Assembly: GCA_013399115.1 (NCBI GenBank)
Contig: VXAA01000634.1
Coordinates: forward strand, 682,001 to 746,000
Direction: 5' to 3'
Source: Anseranas semipalmata
Lineage: Eukaryota; Chordata; Aves; Anseriformes; Anseranatidae
Length of the DNA stretch: 64,000 bases
Both the position numbers and the translations under genes were made by a program. Position 1 is the stretch's first letter; each line of letters opens with the position of its first letter. Under the pieces are notes generated by a model. It was not told where the DNA came from. It searched no databases and saw only the letters and a list, made by a program, of their open reading frames with translations. This document shows, one piece after another, positions 48,701 to 61,498 of this stretch.

Positions 48701-51700
48701 ACCACGTACGCAGCCTAAAAAATCTCATTCCTAGCATCATTCAGAAGAGTTGGTAATGACTAAAGGCTTATTCGTATCATTTGTATTTTCAATTTTTGCC
48801 CCAAAATGAGCAGAGCAAATATGAATGCTCACTGTAACACTAGCTGTGTTGAAAACCTGAAAATGGGTTACCTGTTTATGTCCTTTAGTCTTTCCAGAGA
48901 GCAATTACAGAGCTGCAGCGTGACAGAATTACTCTCTGGCTTTAAATGGCTGAACTGTTTAGACTGAGTTTACCTCACACATATCCCTCTTAATGTAAAG
49001 AGCAGACATGGAAGGAAATCAATCACATCCGGATCCAGAAAGCAAGCAACTGAATACAGGGGGGTTACAACATGAAGCTGCAAAGTACCTTTATCTGAAG
49101 CACCAAACTTTCATCCGTGTACAAGTGGGAAATATTACTTGATCGTTTACAGACCAGGTTTAAGTTCCAGCACTTGGAAAATTATCAGGCTATGGAAATA
49201 CTACAGGCTCCTAGTGAAATGAGAAATAATGAGTATACAGTGGATTTTTCCACTTTATACAATTACTACCTTCCTGTAGGACATGAAGGTGACAAACAGC
49301 TTGTTAGTAGTTGTGAAAAATATAAGGCAATTGACTATCCAGCTTTAAATAACAGGCTGATTCTGGGCTGACATTAGTCCATTTGTAACAGGAGGGAACT
49401 TGCCTCAAGCTGTGATCACACTGCAGAAGCTCTTACTTAGCATGTTCCAGAGGGATCAGCAAATGGATCATAAAAAGAAGGATCTCCCAAGGAATGACAT
49501 AAGCCCCTACACAATGGAATTGGCTGCTAAAAGACAAGCTACCACAACAGTTAAATTTGGACCACTGTAATGGACAACTGTTCTGGTCTACCCAGCTTGC
49601 ACTCAGATGACTGCATTACAAGGTGTAGAGGAAAAGTGAAAGAACAAGCAACAACTATATCCTTACAGTATCTCCCCCCACATTACTTCAGAAATGACCT
49701 GATCATTAGACTGTATCTACTTCTAGTATTTCCATTTTAATTTTGAACTAGAATTAAGGTAGCAGATCTGGTTTTGGCTCAGCACTAGATAGATACTGTA
49801 CTACCCTATGTGGGATGGAAAAAAAAAATCACAACCTGGTTTCTTATGGGCAGGAGACTTAGGTAATTACAATTTCTTTGTATGTATCCTCAACAGTTTG
49901 AGTGCACCATATAACATTAATGGAAGGCAGATGACATTTACATCTTAACTAAAAGGCTGGAGTCCGAGCTCAACTTTTCCAGACACCAGGAAACCTTCAC
50001 GAGCAAGTTGATCAATGGCACAGCCAACACCGCTAACCAAAAGCCAGCCAGATGAAGATACACAAACTGAACTCCCTTGGTCTCATTGTGCACAGATGGT
50101 GTTTTGAGAAGGCAGCAAAAATGCTGACCTTGGCTCTCTGAGCAGTGCTAGCCATCTGGACACACAGACAGCAGGAGGTAGGACAGGGAAGGCAGGTGAG
50201 GTATTCCTTGTCAGCTAAAGCTTCTGATCCAAGAATTAAGCAAAAAAAGCCCCTAGTCTGTTAATCCACTAACAGCACCTAGCTTCCGATTAGGATGAAA
50301 GCCAAGTCCAACTCTTCCATACATAGCAGAAGGGAAAGCCATCACAGTGCACCAATCCTTGCCAGCAGGTTCTCAAGAAGCCAGCGTTTATGTACCCCAG
50401 GCTAGCTGGGCAGCCAAGCATCATGCCTGCATGCTGTCTGCTGCCATCTGTAACAGATCTCACCTGGAGAGATGGCCGCCCTAACTGCATCTGTCTAGAC
50501 ATCTCTTGTGTAATAAGCTCCCCAGAAAATGAATAGACTTAAATTCAAAAAGACGGGTTTTATTAGAACTTTAACTTTTTTAAGCAGGAAAAAAAAAAAA
50601 TCAAACTGCCTATGCAAAACAATGCAAATAAAACAAATTTATAGGTAGGTCTCTCACTGTCTGGTCACCTGCTCCCCAGCCCTATAGCTTCTGCCCTTCA
50701 CTGGCAGGTTCCCAGGGCTCTGGTGTCTCTTTTGCCATTTATCAATCAAGCATAGAGTATGACCGAAGCATTAGGCTTCATGGCCTTCTACTGTTTCCCT
50801 CTTTTGGGGAAACCAAGCTCAACGTTGTCTAGGTTATCTCAATACTGTCCATCCTACATGTACATAATCAAGCGCCATCCAGTTAAGAGTTTTTAATTCA
50901 CCACTCAAATTAAACTACCTAGTTGTGATAGGAACTGCTTGGTAACACAGGAACTGAAATCAGTACCTTTCACAAACAATCCCATAATCACTGTTAGACA
51001 GCTGAGCCACAAAATAAGGCCCATGCTCTCCCCACAGAAAAAGGGCAGCTGAGAACCAAGGGGTCCCCAAAAGCTACAAGTGCCTACTCCAAGAAGGGAC
51101 AGCCGTCATCCAACCTTCCATGACGAGGTGACAACATTGATCAGCAAACAACTCTGAGGGTTCATCAGTGTCACAGCCTCCTCATCAGACTTGAGACCAG
51201 GACATAGTTACTCAAATTAAGCAAAAAGTTCCTGTGGTCACATCTCAAAAGTATAGACGTTACAAGCAGAACAGGTGGAACCGACACAGTTGAACTGAGC
51301 AGTTCAGGCACTTCTGATGAAATTTTCTGGTAATGCTTTTGTCTTCAAGAGCAGCTTGAAAAAAAAATCAGTTTTTTTTTTAATTAAAATTAGAGAAACC
51401 TTAAAATTGAAGTGATCTGTCAGAATGACCTCAAGCAAACACATTTTTCTCCCAGTTTATTTTTGCAGTTCTTTGTCAAAATACGTAGTCAAGATTTTAT
51501 CTAATACATTCGAAGCAACCTTAATATTCAAGAAGACCATAATTAAAGTAATTAACCTATCATATACACATAATTAATATATCAACTTCAATACTCTGAG
51601 GAAGAACCTAAAACTAGCATGTTGTTACATGATGCAAGTTTAAAGAGAACTTCAAAAGCAGCAGTTAGTAGGCTATAAAATAAAATGAGGCAATTAAAAC

Positions 51701-52139
51701 AATGTAACTCATTGTTGGTACTACTACCATAGAAGAGTGTACCTAGTCTGGTTGGGATGGTGTTTGTTTTCTTCACAGCAACCCATATGGTGCCATGTTT
51801 TGGAACTGTTATCAAAACAGTGTCAGTAACACACCAATATTTTAGCTGTTGCTGAACAGTACTTGAACAGCATCAAGGCCTTCTGTGTCTCACTGCTCTT
51901 CCATCTCCCCAGCTGCAAGTAGGCTACAGGTGAACAAAAGCTTGGGAGGGATCACAGCCAGCACAGCTGATCTGAATTGATCAAAGGGATATTCCACACC
52001 ACATAACATCATGCTCCACAATGAAACTGTAGTCTTTTCTAAAGCAGTCATTGCTCAGAGACTGGTCCACTGCTTGTAGAAGGTGGTGAGCGATTGCCTT
52101 TGCATCACTTGTCCTCCCCCTCTCCTTTCCTTCATTTAA
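45716..52139. other. Intergenic DNA, no gene recognised
   Basis: No supported gene. ORFs are under 120 codons and overlap on both strands without domain content. No repeat family could be named with confidence. Confidence 0.45.
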
Positions 52140-52335
52140 AATGTCTTTACCTTGACCCACAAATTTTTCTTGCTTTTGCTCTTCTAATTTTCTCCCACCG
52201 GCTACTGCAGGGAGAGGGTTTTATCTTGACCCACAAGTTTTGCTTACTCCTGCTTTTCCGATTTTCTCCTTCACCCTACTTTAGGGGAAGCAAGCGAGCA
52301 GCTGGCAGGTGATCAGTTGCTGGCCAGAGTCATCT
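52140..52335 (+). repeat. LTR-retroelement fragment with internal duplication
   Basis: Holds 'cttgacccacaaatttttc', 'gcttttgctcttc' and 'attttctccc', repeated about 70 bp later as 'cttgacccacaagttttgc' and 'attttctcc', then 'agcgagcagctggc' and 'cagttgctggccagag'. This resembles the end of a common bird LTR family. It is isolated; no partner LTR or internal gene is seen. Confidence 0.55.
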
Positions 52336-55300
52336 CCTCCCACGAGACTTTGTCAGTTACCCCTGACAAAGCAAGGAACTGGTGGTCACGCAGGTCAGTT
52401 TAGAAAATAAGTTTAGGACAACTTATGGCACGAGAAAGAAAAACTACAGTGAGAATTTGTTATAAGAGCTAAGGATTTCAAGAGCAAATGGAGAACAAAA
52501 AAAATCCAAACATGTAGTTCTTCCACTACACCAGAATCCAGCTAGCTGAAGGGTTTCTAAACTACTAGGCCAAAGATAAAACAAATAAAGTGGGTGCACT
52601 GACACTACAAATTTTTGCATCTGCTTTGAATTTATGAGATTAGGAACAGAAGATCCTCAGGCTTTTGTTAATCGTTTTCAGGAAAATGCAAAGTACTTCT
52701 GAAGAAAGGAGCCAAAACTCAAAGTATCACAAAAAATCATACTCATGTGGGTCCTATAGCCCATGTCTGAGGGGTCCAAGACCTGCAGAAGTGTCCAAAA
52801 AAATGAAACATTAAATCCTGTCAGAAAGAAGCAGACAACTGGAGCTTGTGACCCAACGGTGCTGACAAATTCAAAGAAAACCCTGCAGGTTAAATTAGAA
52901 CTATATATTATGACTCATCTGAATAATTGCCCAGCAAGCTGTGCCTGAGAAAAATCTCAGCATGCAAGAATTTCTACACCCGGGTCATGGAAGGTGAGCT
53001 TGCTTAGCTGACTTGCTTTGCAGCAGAGCTTGTCAGTGCCTTGCAGAGAGCCAGGTGGCAGTGGAAGAGCAGAAAGGAGAGAGAGGACAAATGACAGTTC
53101 ACAATACAACTGCAGTGAGCTGCAGAAGCAACTCAGTCCAACAACCAAGGCTGAGAGGAAAGGACAAAATGTTACTTGCTTTTCAGCAAGGCTTATCAAG
53201 CCCCGCTGGAAGCCTTGCCACTGAACTGCCACCATGGCTTCCAGCAGCAGGACTCAGTCATTAAGTTAGCTCACATACATCATCTAGCCCAAGCTCCGTA
53301 CCTCAGACACACATCATACAAAGAGAGGGTGTAATGTGCATTGTACTCAGGTTCAGTACATCATTTAAACTATTAGCTTGAATATTCTAGAGGGACATAT
53401 ACACAGGCTGAAGTGCTGTCTCAAATAAGAGAGACCTTTCTTGAATCCAGTTCATGGACAGTTTCCCAAGACAAACAATTTCTTAGTGAGATCAAGGCTT
53501 CAAACACAGTCCTGTCAATACTCCAATCCTGATCACTAATTCAGAGTCTAATGCTTTCCTTCCACCATTCTACCACTCAATTTACTGTAGACGAGTTACT
53601 CCCTCATAATTTTAGTCCTATTTCTTTAACATTTATGGTGAGGCAAAGCAGTAAGATATGAACCCCATATATTCTAACACCTGAAGACAATGAAATACCC
53701 ACCATCGTGGTATCTAAGCACTTAAAATAATTGTCCAGCATGTTCTTCCAAGCTTTAGTTGCAGATATTCTAAAGCTTCCATAAATAAACAACCAGGAGT
53801 ACTTAAACTGTGGCTGATCATGCCTGTGGTGGAGTAGTAATCAGATTACTCATCAACATCCTTTCAGCCCTGCTTTGTATAGCTCTACTATTCATCCAAG
53901 AAACCCTATAGTTTTGCTACTGACTCAAGATTCCAAGTATCTGATGAAGGTGACACTGATAAGTGCTTGATAAGCACTTACACAGGAAAAAAAAACATAA
54001 AACAATTGAAATAGGACACACTGAGTAAATTTAAACTCCAGTCCAATGAAGCACCAGTATTTCACTGGCCCTCGAAACAGAAAAGCATTGTGGTTTAAAA
54101 ATAGGGTGTGATACCAGATAACAGCAGTGATTCACCTGGAAGCCAAGGAGAGTACAAAAGCAAGAGGCAAGCTAAAACCTGCACTGAAATGAGAACACAC
54201 AGCATCACAGCCTCAACAGCTCCTCTGGTGCTGGAACGAAAGGTTAAGAAGAGGGCAACCTGGCTTCCATGGGAACAAATCATGGGAAAAACGATGTCCA
54301 TCACAGAAGCAAAACCCACCACGAACACAAATGGCAATTACCAGTTCATCTGCTGATGATGCACACTGCAGCCATTTGCAAACAAATACAGTAAGCCAGT
54401 GTATATCAGCGCAGCTTTAGTAATTTGAACTGACACGGTTATTCACACCAGAGTCTGACCACAGAGACTGTAGATGCACAGGGGAACAACACTGGGAGCA
54501 AAGGAATTTCCTGCCACAGTAGAACACGGATATGGCCTAACTTAGTCTATAATACACATGCTTATGTGCACAGAACGAGATAGTAAATGCTTATGCAACT
54601 GCCAGTGCCTGTTAGCTCTTTAAATAGTGCCCTTTTTCAGAAACTACACAGCACTTTGTTCCTTTCTGCTGGGGTTCATGTTTTGGTAGTCAGGAAATGG
54701 ATGCATTAGAACCTCTAACTAAAGGTTATAACCTAGAGTCTAAAGGCTCTAACTAAAACCAAATACAGGCATACTAAACAGTTCTACAATTATCAGATGG
54801 ATTGCACTTTTTCTTAGCTGCTTCATGCCCTTTGATTCCTCTCAGACAGTGTTTCTAGCAGTCCAGACCTCTGAGCAGCTGCCACTTTGAACCTGGTTTC
54901 TTAAAAGAAAGAGCATTAATGCAGTCAGTGTCTGCCAATAAAGCCAGTAAGCTCTGAAGTTTTAAGAATTTGAACTGGGGGTGCGTGCGGGAGGGGAAAA
55001 GGCAAGGAGGAAAAGAGGCTACCACCCCTATTGATGGGAAGACCTTTATGCTCACACCTTGTTAGAAACCAGAAGTTCCACTAAAACAGAAGGGAAACCG
55101 TTTCACTTTGATTAGGTTTGCCAGAGAACTACTTACTAACAGAAACCCCCCTACAAACTTGCTACACAAAAGCTTCCTTCATTCTCTAAATACGACTTTT
55201 CAGCAACATTATCCCAATGATTATATTCAGCCTTAAATCAGGCTTTCAACCCCAAACTGCTCTTCGCAACCAGAAACTAAGCAGGAGATGCTTAGGACTG

Positions 55301-58300
55301 TCAGCATGCAGAAACCCTTGCTGTGCTTAGCTCCAACAGCGAGAGCTGAGCCTTCTGGAAAAGGTGACCTTTACAATCTGGCACCTAAGCAGCACACAGT
55401 GCTGCCTCTTGTAATTCTAGTCTGAAAGTCTGTACTACCAGAAAGGAAAACTCCACATTTTTTCCTTAGACAGGACAGAAAGGAGGAAAAATATGCTGGT
55501 ACAAGACAGCAAAGGTTGACATATCTTCTCTCCATTGTATGTTATTGAAAGGTATCTGTCCATCATGTACAGTTTTAAACTGTACTGCTGCCAATGGGTG
55601 TGCATACTTTTTGTGCAGAGCACTGGATACTATTTTTGTGACCAAAAAATTCCTTTGTTACCACCGGGATGCTATTCATCTATTTCAGGCTAAGTTAAGG
55701 TAGGGCTATCTAGCTAATGATAGGGTCTATCACAGTACCATGAAGAAAACTGGTCTTGTCAAGCCTGTTCTTTAACCCTGTGTAATTGGGCTAGACAGTT
55801 TGTACCACACAAAATAATTGTACATATACTTCCAGTGAGGTGACAACTAAGAAGAGAGCTGTACTTTTCAGCAACTATAAATCATGGCAGACAGAGGGGA
55901 GTGAGTAGAGAATACCAAATACATTCCTCACCCCTTCGGTACAGCATAGCATATAAATTGAGCACCTAGTGCAGAGCTCATGGGCAATAAAAAGCTAACT
56001 GTAACATGATTCAGCAAGGAGCATAAGGTCGTGCTTAATTTCAAGTATTTGATTAGGACCTCGTGGCTTCCATAATACTTGTTCAGGAGCTGTAATAGTT
56101 CTGTAAATACCCCACTGAACTCAGGCCAAGCAAATGCAAATGTCATAATCACATCTCAGAAATACATCTCAGGGATGACCTTAACTGCAGCCTTACACTC
56201 TTCTCCTGTTTCCCAGGGAAAGAAGCACAGCACAAGAAGCAAAAATTTACTACTTACAAATATCACCCAGAACAAATCCTGCCATCTCCAGACACGGTCT
56301 AGCTAGGCCAAGAAGCACACTTCCATGTCACTGATCTAGAGCAAGCCCTGCATTTCCTTTCCTCTAACCATAACCACTGTGGACCACATCCCTGCAACAA
56401 GAAATAATTCACATTGGTCTGGGATAAAAAAAATGCACCAAACATGACATGCTGCCACCTTCTGATTCAGTAGGGGATTGACCTAAGAAACCTGCAAAGC
56501 TGCACCAAGTTGCAGCTGGACCGAGTGCATTTACACACTCACTGCTGCCAAAAGGGAACAGCAGTCTTTGTATTCATCTCACATTATGAAAAAGTCACCC
56601 AGGAAAGAAAAATATATATTTTTTCCCTTGATTAGCAATTTGAATGAGGTCAGTGAGGACTCTCTGAGAACTAGGGGCAGCACACCTGAACACAGGGATG
56701 GGAGAGAGAAAAGGGAGGGTCACACCATCCCACAGCAGAAGAACACTGAATGGCCTCAGCTGTATCATCTAAACCTACTTTAAGGGATGTGAAAAGGCAA
56801 ATGATGGAAAAATAGTCTACTCTTTGCAGTGGAAGTGCTCAAACAAGGCAAAATTGCAGTGATGACTATGAAATGCAAATTCTTCAGGACACTCCACAAA
56901 ACCATAGCGAACCACCCAACACACTCAGCTTTTGCTTATGACTTACCTGTCATTAAAGTGACTATTCAACTCTCCAGTGTCACTCTGTCTCGCAACAAGT
57001 GCTTCCGAAAGCATAAAGTGTATTTATTCGGAAAAAAGTTCACCCTCCTTGAAACCCAGTGCGAAGAAGCATCACCCTTAACACTATCAGCTTGAGAATC
57101 ACATTATCTGGGGGGAGGGTGGGAGAGGGAGGAAGAGGAAGCCCGAGGGGAAGAAAACAGCACTGAAAGAGGAACAAACACACAAACATGAACAACAATG
57201 GGGAAAAGCAGCCAGACACATATCTTTTGGGAGACTGGAAGAAAAATTCTTGGCTTCTAAGAACTTTAGTTTCCCTTTTTCCCCCTCCCCCCCATCTTCT
57301 GTCATTAACTAATTAAAAACATTTTGGAATAATACTTTCAGGGAGTTTCCTGTTTACCAGTAATAACACAGTGAGCCAATAAACTCAGTGGCCTGAAGTA
57401 CCTGGCCTTGGCATACGCTCAGTCCAGAATACAGTAATTACCTCGTAAACAGGAAGCACACTACTTACTGCCAGTGCACCCAGGCGCAGGAACAAAAGGC
57501 ACACAGAAACTGTACTTCTGCACTAGCAACCCCTGCAGCCTACATAAGGTGTAAATTGGAAATTAAACCAAGTACAAATAATACTTCATGGCTATCTGTG
57601 CCAAAAAGCGTTTGCCAGCACTCTCTGAAGCTTTCTTTAAAAATCACAATTTTCTTTTAATTGAAAACACCTTCCATGGGCTGACATAGCCAAAGTAATT
57701 TCAAGCATTGCCTAAAATCCTTTCTAAGGTTACTGTGCATAACCAGATTAGAGCAAGGTAGAGGAAATTTTTGTTATAACCTCCACCTTACTGCTACAGG
57801 GCTCTAGGCAAATTACAAGGGTTAGTGCGCACACAATCTGAAAAGTATCGGACTTTACAGGAAGGATGTTTGTGGTAACATTATCCAAATGTAAAGGCAC
57901 ATCAGTAAAAGACATACATACCACGATCCAGCTACGTGAATGGCTCCCTGCTGACGTGCAACATATCTGTACGAGTCTGCCTTTTGAGAAGAGCAGGAGC
58001 AGCAACAAGTCTTGTCCTGAAGTCTGGAAAACAAATTCTTAATCAATGGATTTTGCATTTTAATCCAACTCAGATAAACTAACCGACTTTAAAAAAGTGA
58101 TATCCCCACCTCATCTTGCTTCTCTACAGTTTCAAGTTATACAGGCTACGACAGGCCTATGAACAAATCATTTTTAAAGAAAACGTACTTCTTGAGCAGT
58201 CAGCAACAATCCCTACTCAATCCCCTGACAGACAGCAAAATGCCTGCACACAAAAGCAGGCCCAGATCTCATCTCGGACCTAGAAAATGGATTATTCTTA

Positions 58301-58784
58301 GTCACCATAGTCGCTCCTCAAACGAGGCCTGTCTCTAATGAACAGTCTTCAGAGAATGCCCATCAGCAGCCACTTGCAAAAAGACACAGACAAACAGATT
58401 AACACCGAGATGTTATGAAGACCATTTAAAGGAGGAATTTCCAGTGCCTTGACCTGGTTCTGAAGGGCTCTCTGTAGACACCAAGTGAATTCTTCTACAT
58501 TCCTTTTAGAATAGGCCTGGACAAAGCAAAGCAATTAGCCGTTCCTCAAAATAGGAACATCTACCAAATTTGGTATATTTGGTAGACATCTACCAAATCT
58601 CCATCACACCAAGAACTAAAAGGAAACCCACTGCCAAGCTTAGAACCCCCTTTTTCCTCCCTTCTCTACTGGGATTTGGTATATTGTAACCTATGGGGGA
58701 AGCCACAGCTACAAGCTGCTTCACTGCACCAGAGTCACTCTTACCATATAATTTTTGAACAAGTCCTCATCAATAACAGAACTG
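52336..58784. other. Intergenic DNA, no gene recognised
   Basis: No supported coding sequence or RNA gene. Contains a G-rich/purine-rich stretch at 57108-57160. A short direct and inverted repeat cluster around 58555-58605 has two copies of 'acatctaccaaat' and a near-palindrome between them. Confidence 0.45.
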
Positions 58785-58855
58785 CAAAGTGACTAAGGTT
58801 GGAAGGGACCTCTGGTATGGTTTAGTTTTGTTCTCCTATTCAAAAGGATCATCAT
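58785..58855 (-). repeat. Short CR1 3'-end remnant
   Basis: 'gactaaggttggaaggg' followed by 'acctctgg' is the antisense of the CR1 3' terminus. The remainder is too diverged to align by eye. Confidence 0.5.
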
Positions 58856-60380
58856 GGTGAGGGTGGGCCAAAGCCACTACACCCTCAAGAAACATTTCAG
58901 CAGCTATCCTCACCTGCCTACTTCTATTTTGCTTCTAAAACACACTATAGTAAAGGTGCTAGATTTACACTACCAATATTTGAACTTCATACCACACTGA
59001 AGGGATGAAACCCACCAACAGGGCTACACCTGGCTTTAAAGCATAGCCTTCTCCAAGGCTATGCAAGATTCAAAGAGGACACAAATTGCAGTTCCTTCTA
59101 AGTGCCCTTCCTGTTAACTCACTTCAATGGTACCATCTAGTGGATTACACATAGTCTGGCAGGTTTTTTGGTCGGTTATCTCTCAGATTAGTTTCTGTAA
59201 ACAGGAAAAAAAAAAACGGTAAAGCAATACCATACAGTAATTTCTAGTAAAATGAGAGAATGCAGGTATTGCTCAGGAATAAGGCATGCGAAGTAAACCT
59301 GTTGTGTGCATTCCAGTGGCTGAAAGGCACTCCACAAGCTGCTTACCCAACTGATGTGACAGGAACACATACACACAAGAGTTGCTTTGCAGTCTTTGAC
59401 TACAGAATCAAGAGCTAAGTGTCAGCAAAACTGCTAGGGTCAAGTCCCGCATATTTCACGAGATACAATTCCAGAGAAAGGATAAAGACTCACAGATGAG
59501 TAAATGTTGAATCAGTTATAACACCATAGCAGTAACAACCTTTATTCAGATCAGGAAGCCACTACAAAATTGAAGAACATTTACCTTTCTATCTCTTGTA
59601 AGCAGCACGTTCATCTCAGCATTTTTTTTCCTCTTCACCTAATTCTAGGTTCTATCATCTCCCTGCAGAAGTATTGTAGTTCTTCACTGGATGTTTTTAT
59701 CCTCTATTTGGGATTTGCTTTGACAGTTTTGAAGCAAGACGGACAATACTGACCAATGTCATAGGGCACATTTTGTACTCTAGTCTTCATCACTGAAAAG
59801 GAAAGATGCTCCCTCATGACATTTTAGGCATGCTAACCAACAGGCACTGGGCTTACCAGACATTTTTACTAACCTGTCCAACCTGCAAGAGTAGGCAAAC
59901 ACACTGAAGATCACAAGTGAAACACCCCCAGAACGACATTGCTCCGGAGGTAGGAAGTCAAGGCATTGGGCTGACTGGCTGCACCCATCAGACTACGCTA
60001 GCAAAGACCTGCAGTCTGAGAACAAGACAAATTGTCACTCAGTCTACAGCAGCCATCACCATGCAATGCAACCTCTCTGAGGGGGGTGGAATAATCTGAT
60101 AGAGCTTTTGTAAGGGTAACAGGCTAGCTAATAGGATTTAAAATACCACAGTGCACAATATGAGCTCTCTGTTAATTGTGAGTTACGTACAGCCCTAATA
60201 AAATACTGTAGGGCACTCAAGTACCCAGGCTGCCTCACAATCTGCCTGAAAGGGTAACTAAAACAGGGGCAATAACAGTTTTTGCCTAGGCTATGGTAGG
60301 AAAGTATGCACTAATCCCAAGTTCCTTTAGAAAATAATTTGGCTTGATAAAACACACTTCCTCTATATTTAAGCAGAGAT
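58856..60380. other. Upstream flank of YTHDC1, no gene recognised
   Basis: Ordinary AT-rich sequence with chance ORFs only. It passes directly into the duplicated block that begins at 60381. Confidence 0.5.
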
Positions 60381-60699
60381 GTTACAAAATAAGCTGAACA
60401 TTGCAAGGAGAAAAACAGTAACAATGACAAAATTATATTTGAGAAAAAAATACAGAACATCTGCAGACACTCCTGATGTAGGCCTACAAGCCATTCACAC
60501 AGGTAAGAAAAACCCAGTGAGCAGCAACTCCCAACAACGGGGAAGGCCACAACTGTTTCACCCCACTCAGGACCCACGACAAAAGCTCTAACACCTCAGG
60601 CAGCCATCGCAGCAGCACAGGAACGCCAAGCAACAGGGGCTTTCCCCTCACGCTGAAGGGGCAGAAACCTATTTTTTTCCTTCCCTGTACTCTTTATTT
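60381..60699 (+). repeat. 319-bp duplicated block, first copy
   Basis: Aligns without gaps to 60913-61231 with five differences, all transitions (98.4% identity). It ends at an N (60700). The high identity, the lack of indels and the N at its edge suggest two alleles or overlapping contig ends assembled side by side rather than an old duplication. Confidence 0.95.
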
Positions 60700-60700
60700 N

Positions 60701-60812
60701 GCGGAGCGTAAACAAAGCGGTGCATTCTGGGGAGGGGGAATCGTTACGCGCAGGAAGAGGGCGCCGCCATCTTAGGCGCTCGACGCGTCGCGGCGGCGGC
60801 GGCGGTGGCGGG
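60701..60812 (+). promoter_or_regulatory. YTHDC1: YTHDC1 core promoter / 5' UTR (CpG island)
   Basis: GC- and CpG-rich, TATA-less sequence directly before the start codon. It contains a YY1-type motif 'gccgccatctt' (60763-60773), an ETS-like 'caggaag' (60751-60757), and a (CGG)n run in the probable 5' UTR (about 60790-60806). These are typical of housekeeping promoters. The transcription start itself cannot be read from sequence. The block is bounded by Ns at 60700 and 60912. Confidence 0.75.
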
Positions 60813-60840
60813 ATGGCGGCGGATAGCCGGGAGGAGAAAG
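60813..60840 (+). CDS. YTHDC1: YTHDC1 coding exon 1 (partial gene, 5' end only)
   Basis: ATG in a good context ('gcgggATGGcg') opens a frame reading MAADSREEK plus a single G, followed at 60841 by a splice donor 'gtaccc'. MAADSREEK is the N-terminus of vertebrate YTHDC1, and in that protein the next residue is Asp, whose codon G|AT would be split exactly here. YTHDC1 is a nuclear YTH-domain protein that binds N6-methyladenosine in RNA and influences splicing and export. The remaining exons, including the acidic region and YTH domain, are outside the window. It is transcribed away from the protease gene. Its placement among contig joins (Ns at 60700 and 60912) should be treated as provisional. 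Confidence 0.9.
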
Positions 60841-60912
60841 GTACCCGGTGGGCGGGGGTAGCGATTAGCTAGGCCCCGGGTTGCGGGGGGGGGGTTCGGG
60901 CAGGGAGGCTCN

Positions 60913-61231
60913 GTTACAAAATAAGCTGAACGTTACAAGGAGAAAAACAGTAACAACAACAAAATTATATTTGAGAAAAAAATACAGAACATCTGCAGAC
61001 ACTCCTGATGTAAGCCTACAAGCCATTCACACAGGTAAGAAAAACCCAGTGAGCAGCAACTCCCAACAACGGGGAAGGCCACAACTGTTTCACCCCACTC
61101 AGGACCCACGACAAAAGCTCTAACACCTCAGGCAGCCATCGCAGCAGCACAGGAACGCCAAGCAACAGGGGCTTTCCCCTCACGCTGAAGGGGCAGAAAC
61201 CTATTTTTTTCCTTCCCTGTACTCTTTATTT
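60913..61231 (+). repeat. 319-bp duplicated block, second copy
   Basis: Second copy of 60381-60699, starting right after the N at 60912. Unlike the first copy it continues without interruption into the GC-rich promoter sequence to 61497, so this copy probably shows the real upstream neighbourhood of the promoter. Confidence 0.95.
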
Positions 61232-61263
61232 CCTTCCCTGTACTCTTTATTTCCTTCCCTGTA
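61211..61263 (+). repeat. 21-bp tandem repeat, about 2.5 units
   Basis: Pyrimidine-rich 21-bp unit beginning 'ccttccctgtactc', two full copies (61211-61231, 61232-61252) and the first 11 bases of a third. In the first copy of the large duplicated block only one unit is present before the N, which suggests the join was made inside this repeat. Confidence 0.95.
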
Positions 61264-61497
61264 GCTCATCCCCCAGCGCAGACGGCGGCCCACAGCCGCG
61301 CTGAGAGACAAGCCCAGCACGCAGCACCGCCGCCCGCCCGCCGCCAGCGGGCAGCAATGGCGGAACCCCCTCAGCACACACGGCTGCGCACGCGCACGCC
61401 GCGCTGCGCGGGAAGCTCTTACGCGCGCGCCCCGCTCCCCCGCCCCCTGCCACCGCGCATGCGCCGCCGGGCGCCGTCCCGTTCTCTCTCCCCCCCC
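61264..61497 (+). promoter_or_regulatory. YTHDC1: CpG-island upstream promoter segment with NRF-1-type sites
   Basis: Strongly GC- and CpG-rich. 'tgcgcacgcgca' (61385-61396) matches the NRF-1 consensus YGCGCAYGCGCR exactly, and 'gcgcatgcgc' (61455-61464) is its palindromic core. Numerically the segment is downstream of exon 1, but the block structure suggests it belongs immediately upstream of 60701. It ends in a C-run and an N at 61498. Confidence 0.65.
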
Positions 61498-61498
61498 N

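Noticed and set aside
60881..61123. ORF fused across the N at 60912, near-identical to the ORF at 60379
   Set aside because: An artefact of the duplicated 319-bp block; the frame has no domain in either copy.
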